From an uncultured bacterium (GTDB lineage: Bacteria > Planctomycetota > Phycisphaerae > Phycisphaerales > SM1A02), in the NCBI GenBank assembly GCA_903914045.1, contig CAIWNO010000032.1, positions 1 through 5,897 on the forward strand: 5,897 bases of DNA, in the 5' to 3' direction. Positions 1 through 5,157 of this stretch are shown piece by piece. Positions within the stretch are counted from its first letter, which is position 1, and every line of letters begins with the position of its first letter. A program made the translations under genes and the position numbers. A model generated the notes under the pieces. That model had not been told where the DNA came from and did not search any database. It worked only from the letters and a program-made list of their open reading frames with translations.

Positions 1-888
1 CCGATTTTCTTGAATGAATATAACGCCGTGATTTCCACTGGTTACTTAAACGGCGGCACCGCAACTGTTGATGCCAATGGTGGCGCGTCTGTTGACACAC
101 ACTTTGGACGAGTGCTTGGCAACGGCGGCAACTGGATGGAACTTGTTGTGGTAACGGACAGATTGGATCTGCGTGGATGGACACTTTCTTGGCGTCAAGT
201 TGTTGTTGGTGGAACTTCAGGAACCATCACATTTGGTGATGCAAGCGGACTCGCCGCGATTCCCTCAGGAACAATTTCGACCATCATTGAGCACAATGCG
301 GCGGCCGGTGGAATGAACACTGATCTCACGGTGAACATTCCAGGCGGCGATCGCTGGATGAACATTTACAGTGGCGACACCAATGTGATCGCGGCCACCA
401 CAAGCACCAAACCTGCAGCAGGATTTGGCTCATTTTCAACCAGCAACGATGAGTGGGAACTCACCATTCAAGACGCAAGTGGCACAGTTGTTGCGGGTCC
501 ATATGGTGAAGGCTCTGTGGGATATTTCCTAGGCAGCGTTGGCACCGATGACGTGTGTCGACTGGAAGAAAATCCAAGCACGCACATTTCGCAAGTCAGT
601 GACTTTGATGACACCGCTCGCTTTAGCACGTTCGGCGCGCCAAACCAATGGGCGCAGTGCCCCGATGACAGCGTTGTAATTTCACAAGATTTCTTGGCGC
701 TTGGCGAGGGCGTGTGCCAAATGTTTGCGCCAGCGGATTTGGATCATAGTGGCGTGATTGATTCCGGCGATATTGGAATCTGCTTGCTTGATTCAGGACC
801 GTGTTCTGATCCTGTTTGTCCATCCGATTTGGATGGATCACGTGAAGTCGACGCGGGTGATGTTGGAATTATTTTGTTGAATATCTAA
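1..888 (+). CDS. Secreted lamin-tail-like protein with C-terminal dockerin-like repeats (5' partial)
   Basis: The frame is open to the left edge of the window, so the gene is 5'-truncated; the TTG at base 10 lies inside the domain and is probably not the start. Numbering from the first codon of the window (295 residues visible), the opening segment with N5-E-Y-N-A-V, then W45-M-E-L and L57-R-G-W-T-L, has the pattern of lamin-tail domains, beta-sandwich modules common in secreted bacterial proteins. These usually start right after the signal peptide, so perhaps only the signal peptide is missing. The C-terminus carries two dockerin-like calcium loops: D246-L-D-x-S-G-V-I-D254-x-x-D257 and D276-L-D-G-S-R-E-V-D284-x-x-D287, separated by a Cys-containing linker (C268, C273). 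Such tandem repeats end many planctomycete exported proteins and may anchor or assemble them outside the cytoplasm (inference). The protein ends four residues after the last I-I-L-L helix, which is rather short. A prepilin-type gene follows 23 bases downstream, probably co-transcribed. The exact role is unknown. Confidence 0.85.
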   Translation, partial: PIFLNEYNAVISTGYLNGGTATVDANGGASVDTHFGRVLGNGGNWMELVVVTDRLDLRGWTLSWRQVVVGGTSGTITFGDASGLAAIPSGTISTIIEHNAAAGGMNTDLTVNIPGGDRWMNIYSGDTNVIAATTSTKPAAGFGSFSTSNDEWELTIQDASGTVVAGPYGEGSVGYFLGSVGTDDVCRLEENPSTHISQVSDFDDTARFSTFGAPNQWAQCPDDSVVISQDFLALGEGVCQMFAPADLDHSGVIDSGDIGICLLDSGPCSDPVCPSDLDGSREVDAGDVGIILLNI

Positions 889-911
889 TCTAAGTACGGT
901 TCAATCATTTT

Positions 912-1868
912 ATGGAAAAACAATTTCTAAAGGCTCGCGGCGCTTTCACACTGGTTGAATTATTGGTGGTTATTGCCATTCTTGCGTTGTTGATTGGATT
1001 GTTGGTGCCAAGCTTGAATCATGTTCGAGCGCGCGCCAAGGAATTGGTGAGCCAAAATAACTTAAGGCAGTGGGGTCTTGGCTTTGTCAATTTTTCCACC
1101 GAACATAAGGGCATGTTGCCGTGGGAGGGAGAGAAGGATGCCAATCAAATGCCGCGTAATTTGGCTGATCGGCAGCGTTGGTGGGGAAATGTGGTGCCGC
1201 CATATGTGGATCAACCGGCATACGCGGATCTTGCGTTGCCAGACAGTTCTGTTCCAGTGCCGCCCGATGGCGGTTCCATATTTATCGATCCCTCGGCGCA
1301 AACTCCCTCGGCGTACAGCAGTGGACAAAGTGTTTTCACGGGTTGGACAATTCCAAATTCCAAATTAAAATTTTTCTTTTGCTATGTGCCGAATTCAAAT
1401 TTGAACAACACCATAGAAGCGCAAATGGATTTGCTTCCCTCAACGGACGAGCGCAGCACGGCAAAAAAATATGATCCAAAGACAACGGCTGTCACCAGTG
1501 ATTGGATTGATGCGCGCAGAATGCGCTTGAGTCAAATTAAAAAACCAGCGCTCACCGTTGTCTTGATGGAGATGCGCACGACTGCGACTGAACTTGATGG
1601 CGCCGGCACCAACAATGGAAAGACTCCAGAATTTTGGCATCCGTATTACGGGGAAGCTTTAAACCGTCACAGAGGTGACTGGCAACGATTCGCCGCGCGC
1701 CATCGAAATGGCGGACATTTTATGTATGGCGACGGGCATGTGGATTGGTATGAAAACTCGCTGGCATGCACGCCCAAGGGCGCCACAGAGCCTTCCAAGC
1801 AGAAAAATGTGGATTTCAATCGAGCGGATTTACTTTGGGATCCGCTTGGAGCTTCATATAAAGATTGA
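912..1868 (+). CDS. Prepilin-type N-terminal cleavage/methylation protein with H-x9-DG motif (pseudopilin-like)
   Basis: This 318-residue protein starts with a class III (type IV pilin-like) leader: a short basic N-region (K3, K7, R9) followed by A-F-T-L-V-E-L-L-V-V and a hydrophobic helix to about residue 34. Cleavage by prepilin peptidase is expected at A11|F12, which puts the conserved Glu (E16) at +5; the alternative G10|A11 would put it at +6. Ala in place of the usual Gly at -1 is a mild deviation. The segment N-N-L-R-Q-W-G-L-G-F after the helix is typical of the planctomycete type II secretion G-like/H-x9-DG families. Near the C-terminus H264-x9-D274-G275 lies inside G-G-H-F-M-Y-G-D-G-H-V-D-W, the hallmark of the prepilin-type processing-associated H-x9-DG domain. 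The globular part is Trp-rich. It should sit in the inner membrane with the globular domain outside. No Shine-Dalgarno precedes the ATG. It follows the dockerin-like gene by 23 bases. Planctomycetes carry many such paralogues and their precise function is unsettled. Confidence 0.9.
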   Translation: MEKQFLKARGAFTLVELLVVIAILALLIGLLVPSLNHVRARAKELVSQNNLRQWGLGFVNFSTEHKGMLPWEGEKDANQMPRNLADRQRWWGNVVPPYVDQPAYADLALPDSSVPVPPDGGSIFIDPSAQTPSAYSSGQSVFTGWTIPNSKLKFFFCYVPNSNLNNTIEAQMDLLPSTDERSTAKKYDPKTTAVTSDWIDARRMRLSQIKKPALTVVLMEMRTTATELDGAGTNNGKTPEFWHPYYGEALNRHRGDWQRFAARHRNGGHFMYGDGHVDWYENSLACTPKGATEPSKQKNVDFNRADLLWDPLGASYKD

Positions 1869-1894
1869 TGCAATTGTCCGCGGAGGGCGTGGTT

Positions 1895-1912
1895 GAAAAA
1901 CTTGCGTTTTTC
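1895..1912 (-). terminator. Perfect 7-bp hairpin with GNRA loop between prepilin gene and tRNA-Cys (possible terminator)
   Basis: GAAAAAC and GTTTTTC form a perfect 7-bp stem around a four-base loop. Read on the minus strand, the direction of the tRNA, the loop is GCAA, a stable GNRA tetraloop closed by a C-G pair, and the descending arm contains five U residues. Read on the plus strand the loop is UUGC. It lies 58 bases beyond the tRNA 3' end and 26 bases beyond the stop of the convergent prepilin gene, where a shared terminator would be expected. The stem is A-U rich and no separate U-tract follows it, so it is not a canonical intrinsic terminator; it could also be an RNA 3'-end stabiliser. 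Confidence 0.35.
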
Positions 1913-1970
1913 CCGTCATTGCCGTTCAATTTCCGGCGAGTGCACCTGCAACATGCTGACGACATGTGAA

Positions 1971-2044
1971 AGGCCGAGGTGGGATTTGAACCCACGAATC
2001 ACGGATTTGCAATCCGTTCCCTTAGGCCACTTGGGTACTCGGCC
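1971..2044 (-). tRNA. tRNA-Cys (anticodon GCA)
   Basis: Reading the minus strand gives a complete 74-nucleotide cloverleaf. The acceptor stem GGCCGAG/CTCGGCC is a perfect 7 bp, followed by U8-A9. The D-arm has a 3-bp CCC/GGG stem with an 11-base loop containing AAGTGG. The anticodon stem ACGGA/TCCGT encloses loop TTGCAAA, so the anticodon is GCA (plus-strand bases 2008-2010), reading UGC/UGU cysteine codons. The variable loop is GATTC and the T-arm is GTGGG-TTCAAAT-CCCAC. Discriminator base 73 is U, the usual identity element for cysteinyl-tRNA synthetase. The 3' CCA is not encoded (TTC follows at this point), so it must be added by CCA nucleotidyltransferase. The gene is convergent with the prepilin gene and divergent from the unknown secreted-protein gene. 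Confidence 0.97.
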
Positions 2045-2052
2045 GAGACCGT

Positions 2053-2081
2053 ATCCTTACAGCGAACGCCTTCCGCGTCAA
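2053..2081 (-). promoter_or_regulatory. Probable sigma-70-type promoter of tRNA-Cys
   Basis: On the minus strand a TTGACG hexamer (bases 2081-2076; 5 of 6 to TTGACA) is followed after exactly 17 bases by AAGGAT (2058-2053; 3 of 6 to TATAAT). Eight bases then separate the -10 from the first base of mature tRNA-Cys, so transcription should start at or within a few bases of the tRNA 5' end. The strong -35 and ideal spacing support the call; the weak -10 lowers confidence. The -35 ends five bases from the ATG of the divergent gene at 2086, so the two promoter regions must overlap. Confidence 0.5.
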
Positions 2082-2085
2082 CGCA

Positions 2086-3192
2086 ATGAGCACTCGAATT
2101 TTGAAATCTTTTGAATGGCTGTTCATCGTGCCGATGTTGTGGCATGGGCCATGCGCGATCGCTCAGTCGCCCGCAGTGGTTGCGCCCACCGCGGTGCCCT
2201 CAACTGCGGCAAATGGCTCCGTGACGCAAACGCCCGCATCAAGTTCCACCCAAACTCTTGGAGCGAGTACTTTAAAAATTACGCAACGGCCACCAATCAT
2301 GCCCGAGGGGGCATTGCTTACGCAAGTTGCTGGAGCACTGTATCCCAGCGAGGGCGATCGCGGCTGGGAATTTAGGTTCCGTGATTCATTCGAGGGCGAA
2401 CCCGACCGCGTGGTGCAACTGTTGCCTTCGATCACTTTGGCCGACATGATTCGTAATCGATCGCAGGTGGGGCCAAGCGCGATTGCAAAGTTTGACCTCA
2501 CTGGAAAAGTGACCGTCTATCACGGCGTGAATTTTGTCATGCCGCTGTTCGCCACGGTTATTTCCGAATTTCCGCCGCGGCAATCCAGGCCAATATTGGC
2601 GCCGCCGGGCGCTTGGTACGGATCAAAGGAAGCGCTTATTTTGGCTGAAACGCAATCCGCCCAAACCAACTTGTCCGCAAAGAATGCGTCAATGGTGTTG
2701 GTGCGCCGCGCGTTTCTTTCCATGGCCTCGCCGCTTTCACCAGAAGCGTCGGCAGCGGAAGTGACGCAGAAAAAAAATATGCTTGGAGGAATTTCAGCGG
2801 ATGATATTGAGCAGGAACTTGTGGCGCGTGTTGGCGACGTTCAGCGCTCTTTGGATGCGCAACGGTTGCCAGCGTTGGATCCAAATTCAACGCGCCAGTT
2901 GAAATGGTTGCAGCCTGGTCGACGTGTGCATGATCGTCTTGGAATTGTGATGCGCGATCCAGTGAATGGCGTTTGGAGATTTGTGTTTGAATCCAGCCGC
3001 GGCAGAGTTGGAGAGCGAGAGGCGGAGTTGTTGCCATGCACGTTGACCGAATCACTTGTCAAGCAAGCGCAATCTTCGGGGGGACTTCATAGTGGCATTC
3101 TTTCAGGTGAAATAACGCTGTTTGAGGGGCGCTCCTATATGTTGCCAACTTCATTTGGGACGTTGCGAGCCGGAAAAATGTTGACGCGCTGA
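2086..3192 (+). CDS. Secreted protein of unknown function with two copies of one ~85-residue domain
   Basis: I do not recognise a named family for this 368-residue protein. The N-terminus looks like a Sec signal peptide: R4 and K7, a hydrophobic stretch W11-L-F-I-V-P-M-L-W, and a likely cleavage after A24-I-A26 before Q27. A Pro/Ser/Thr/Gln/Ala-rich low-complexity stretch (about 27-68) follows. Two related domains come next: copy A at about 72-158 and copy B at about 275-360. They share a Gly-x18-Trp spacing (G75/W94 and G278/W297), W-x-F-x-F, L-L-P (112-114 and 315-317), T-L just after it, and a G-x-[IV]-T-x-x-x-G segment followed six residues after its last Gly by Pro (P153, P354). The linker between them includes a polar, helix-like stretch around 237-260. 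The start is chosen for its signal peptide; no Shine-Dalgarno is visible. The gene stands alone on its strand, divergent from tRNA-Cys and 58 bases before the small cyclophilin. It is probably periplasmic or surface-located (inference). Confidence 0.85.
   Translation: MSTRILKSFEWLFIVPMLWHGPCAIAQSPAVVAPTAVPSTAANGSVTQTPASSSTQTLGASTLKITQRPPIMPEGALLTQVAGALYPSEGDRGWEFRFRDSFEGEPDRVVQLLPSITLADMIRNRSQVGPSAIAKFDLTGKVTVYHGVNFVMPLFATVISEFPPRQSRPILAPPGAWYGSKEALILAETQSAQTNLSAKNASMVLVRRAFLSMASPLSPEASAAEVTQKKNMLGGISADDIEQELVARVGDVQRSLDAQRLPALDPNSTRQLKWLQPGRRVHDRLGIVMRDPVNGVWRFVFESSRGRVGEREAELLPCTLTESLVKQAQSSGGLHSGILSGEITLFEGRSYMLPTSFGTLRAGKMLTR
2299..2559 (+). repeat. Domain copy A inside the unknown secreted protein (residues 72-158)
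   Basis: This encodes the first of two homologous domains. From G75 to P114 it aligns without gaps to G278-P317 of copy B, with about 10 of 40 identities (G75, G83, W94, F96, F98, S101, R108, L112, L113, P114). After short gaps it continues with G140-K-V-T-V-Y-H-G147 and P153, matching G341-E-I-T-L-F-E-G348 and P354. The similarity is at protein level; the nucleotide copies have diverged, so the duplication is old. Confidence 0.7.
2908..3165 (+). repeat. Domain copy B inside the unknown secreted protein (residues 275-360)
   Basis: This encodes the second copy of the domain. Conserved positions relative to copy A are G278, G286, W297, F299, F301, S304, R311, L315-L-P317, T319-L320, G341, T344, G348 and P354. 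It ends eight residues before the C-terminus of the protein. The alternating hydrophobic pattern in both copies suggests a mostly beta fold (inference). Confidence 0.7.
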
Positions 3193-3250
3193 CGCGCCTC
3201 ACCGCGCAAGCGCGCCTTTCATAAAATAAAATTGTTATTCTCATTCACCC

Positions 3251-3733
3251 ATGGCATATCCCACAGCAACAATTGGAACCGAACTTGGTGATATCGAAGT
3301 CGAACTTTGGAACGATGTGGCCCCAGGTCACGCTGACAACTTTCTCAAGTTGGCCAAGAAAGGTTTTTATGATGGCTTACTTTTTCATCGCGTGATTGCC
3401 GACTTTGTGATTCAAGGTGGATGCCCCAAAGGCGATGGAACTGGCGGTCCAGGTTGGCAAGTGCGGGCCGAGTTCAACAAGAAACAACACGCGCCGGGCA
3501 CGCTCAGCATGGCGCGCAGCGCGCATCCGGATAGCGCTGGCAGTCAATTTTTTATCTGCCTGACACGCGAGCAATGCCAGCACTTGGACAATCAATACAC
3601 CGCGTTTGGTCAAGTGATCAAGGGAATGGATGTTGTAAAAAAAATTGCGTTGGCCGATGTTGAGCCACGATCTGGACGACCACTGAAACCAACACACATG
3701 ACAAAAGTCACCGCGTTTGCGGTGAAGTCGTAG
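3251..3733 (+). CDS. Cyclophilin-type peptidyl-prolyl cis-trans isomerase, single domain
   Basis: This 160-residue protein is a complete minimal cyclophilin that catalyses cis-trans isomerisation of Xaa-Pro bonds to assist folding. The N-terminal strand pair I-G-T-E-L-G-D-I-E-V-E-L is followed by N-F-L-K-L. The catalytic segment F45-H-R47-V-I-A-D-F52-V-I-Q55-G-G corresponds to R55, F60 and Q63 of human cyclophilin A. S86-M-A-R and G97-S-Q-F-F-I supply the substrate pocket, F101 matching F113. At the cyclophilin A positions W121 and H126 it has H111 and Y116, as in many bacterial enzymes, so low cyclosporin sensitivity is likely (inference). There is no signal peptide, so it is probably cytoplasmic like PpiB. 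The ATG at 3251 fits the family's usual N-terminus; no Shine-Dalgarno precedes it. Its last 26 bases overlap the end of the convergent larger cyclophilin gene. Confidence 0.95.
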   Translation: MAYPTATIGTELGDIEVELWNDVAPGHADNFLKLAKKGFYDGLLFHRVIADFVIQGGCPKGDGTGGPGWQVRAEFNKKQHAPGTLSMARSAHPDSAGSQFFICLTREQCQHLDNQYTAFGQVIKGMDVVKKIALADVEPRSGRPLKPTHMTKVTAFAVKS

Positions 3734-5132
3734 TGTCGGGAATGATGATCGCCTCTGGTTGAATTCTTTGGGCGCGCCTATTTTCGCCAGGAACTCGTGG
3801 GGGCGCCGGAATAATCATCACTTGTTGAATGTTTGGAGCGTTGCTTGGACGCCCAGTCGCGGAGTCGGCGATATTGGAGTCCGCAATTTTCTTCAAGGCG
3901 TCCCGACCAGAAACCACATAGCCAAATGCGCAGTATTGACCATCAAGTCGCGCGGTGCCGGAGCGCGAAAGAGCGATGTAGAATTGGCTGCCGGCGGAAT
4001 TTGGATCATCGCCACGCGCCATGCCGACCACGCCCAAATCGTGGGGTAAATCACTGGGTTCCAGCGCCAGATTCCAGCCCGGACCACCATCGCCAGTTCC
4101 AGTTGGGTCGCCGCCTTGAATGACAAATGGTTGTCCATCGCGATTCATGGGAACAATGCGGTGAAAAATAGTGTTGTTGTAAAAACCCTGTTCGGCCAGC
4201 GTGACAAAATTACGCACGGTGGCTGGCGCGGCATCTGGGGTGAAGGCAATACGAATGGGCCCCGCGTCTGTCATGACCATCGCGTCCACATCAGGTTCCG
4301 TGCGGAAGCCGCTCAACACGATCGGCTCCGATGCGATCCATTGTGACGAGGCGGCCATCACTTCTTGATCGGTGGGATCAAGAAGGCGATCACCCCAGCC
4401 AACAATGCGAGTGTATGGATCATTGGAACCTTTTCGCTGAGCGCGCATGGTTCGCACCGATGGCGGACTTCGTAGTGGCTCAAGCACAATTGGAGAGCCA
4501 ACTGGTTTTCCATCTTGGAAAAGTTGAATCCAAGCGGACTTGGCAAGATCATCTATTGCGGGAACCAATGCATGCACATCAACAATACCGGGCGTCACGC
4601 CAAGATCGCCCAATGATTTTCCATTGGTGTCCAACACTTGAATTGTGAGCTGTCCATGGTCGCTTGGAGCGACCACGCGAATATCCACTGATTCTTGCGC
4701 GCGGTGAAATTTGCGCTCGCATTCAAGAGCGGCTGATTTTGCAAGCGTGCTGCGTTGCATGGTTGACTGTTGTTGCAATTGCGGGCTTGCGTTTGTGGTA
4801 GCGACAATCGGTTGCGAAGCCTCGCTGCTTCGTGATGGAATAATGGATTGAGAGAAAGTGGATTGCGGCGCGACCGTGTTTGCCTGAGCTTTTGAAGCGA
4901 TGACAAGGTTGCTTGTCACAGGAAGCACGGGCTCGGTTAAAGCGCGGGCCATGGATTGGTTGAAACTTTGACACGACAACGCAACAACCAACGCGACGCG
5001 CGCGCGCAAGGGCATGGATTGATTTTGCGCCAAGCGAGTGCACGCCGCCAGTGTTTCAACGGGGTTCGCGGCACGTCGCACGCCCAAGGGGCCAAGTAAT
5101 TTTTCAGCCAATTTGTCGCTTGGTTCATTCAT
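3708..5132 (-). CDS. Large cyclophilin-type peptidyl-prolyl isomerase with long N-terminal extension
   Basis: Starting at the ATG at 5132 it has 474 residues; a TTG two codons upstream would add two. The cyclophilin domain spans about 284-445. It has F323-H-R325-I, F336-V-I-Q339-G-G, the G-T-G-D-G-G-P-G-W loop, G370-M-A-R, and G381-S-Q-F-Y-I with Tyr where cyclophilin A has F113. R395 and Y400 replace W121 and H126. Compared with the small paralogue it has a six-residue insertion between R325 and F336. Ahead of it come a helix-like N-terminus (1-40), a short basic plus hydrophobic segment (about 40-55, P-L-R-A-R-V-A-L-V-V-A-L), a Ser/Thr/Gln/Ala-rich linker (about 68-135), and a probable beta-rich region (about 148-222). 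Starting instead at Met40 (base 5015) would give a signal-peptide-like N-terminus ending A-R-A|L, so export to the periplasm is possible. The start is therefore uncertain. It is divergent from gatB and convergent with the small cyclophilin. Confidence 0.88.
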   Translation of the reverse strand: MNEPSDKLAEKLLGPLGVRRAANPVETLAACTRLAQNQSMPLRARVALVVALSCQSFNQSMARALTEPVLPVTSNLVIASKAQANTVAPQSTFSQSIIPSRSSEASQPIVATTNASPQLQQQSTMQRSTLAKSAALECERKFHRAQESVDIRVVAPSDHGQLTIQVLDTNGKSLGDLGVTPGIVDVHALVPAIDDLAKSAWIQLFQDGKPVGSPIVLEPLRSPPSVRTMRAQRKGSNDPYTRIVGWGDRLLDPTDQEVMAASSQWIASEPIVLSGFRTEPDVDAMVMTDAGPIRIAFTPDAAPATVRNFVTLAEQGFYNNTIFHRIVPMNRDGQPFVIQGGDPTGTGDGGPGWNLALEPSDLPHDLGVVGMARGDDPNSAGSQFYIALSRSGTARLDGQYCAFGYVVSGRDALKKIADSNIADSATGRPSNAPNIQQVMIIPAPPRVPGENRRAQRIQPEAIIIPDTTTSPQTR

Positions 5133-5143
5133 GACCAAACCAC

Positions 5144-5151
5144 TTTATAGT
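5144..5151. promoter_or_regulatory. Overlapping divergent -10 elements between the large cyclophilin gene and gatB
   Basis: The eight bases TTTATAGT contain TATAGT on the plus strand (5146-5151; 5 of 6 to TATAAT) and TATAAA on the minus strand (5149-5144; 5 of 6). The first ends six bases before the gatB ATG at 5158. The second lies 11 bases before the cyclophilin ATG at 5132. Either direction would give a transcript with little or no 5' untranslated region. No convincing -35 hexamer is present for either direction. The element is AT-rich within a GC-richer neighbourhood and is the only such sequence in the gap. Confidence 0.4.
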
Positions 5152-5157
5152 GTCCTG

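Noticed and set aside
10..12. TTG as the start of the first gene
   Set aside because: It falls inside the conserved opening of the lamin-tail-like domain with no signal peptide, although the frame is open to the window edge; the real start lies upstream.
1461..1470. In-frame A-AAA-AAA slippery heptamer in the prepilin gene, and another at 3637-3643 in the small cyclophilin gene
   Set aside because: A -1 shift leads to a stop immediately (prepilin) or within a few codons (cyclophilin), no stimulatory structure is evident, and Lys-Lys codon pairs explain the runs.
1952..1968. ACATG...CATGT hairpin just downstream of tRNA-Cys
   Set aside because: The five-pair stem with a seven-base loop and no U-tract is weak; the longer GNRA hairpin farther on is a better candidate.
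1971..2044. tRNA-Cys as an integration (att) site for a mobile element
   Set aside because: No integrase, phage gene or second copy of the tRNA 3' end is seen in the window.
1893..2114. 73-codon open frame on the plus strand
   Set aside because: It runs antisense through the whole tRNA-Cys gene and into the start of the secreted-protein gene, and its composition does not look like a protein.
2636..3055. 139-codon open frame on the minus strand
   Set aside because: It lies opposite the duplicated-domain protein, whose own frame has a signal peptide and repeated domains; the reverse translation shows no recognisable pattern.
3193..3214. CGCGC...GCGCG pairing after the secreted-protein stop as a terminator
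   Set aside because: The stem is only five pairs with a 12-base loop and no U-tract follows; GC-rich alternation in this region gives such pairings by chance.
3222..3241. TAAAAT and TATTCT as a promoter for the small cyclophilin
   Set aside because: They resemble -10 boxes but no -35 is found at proper spacing, and the stretch is simply AT-rich; I could not choose one.
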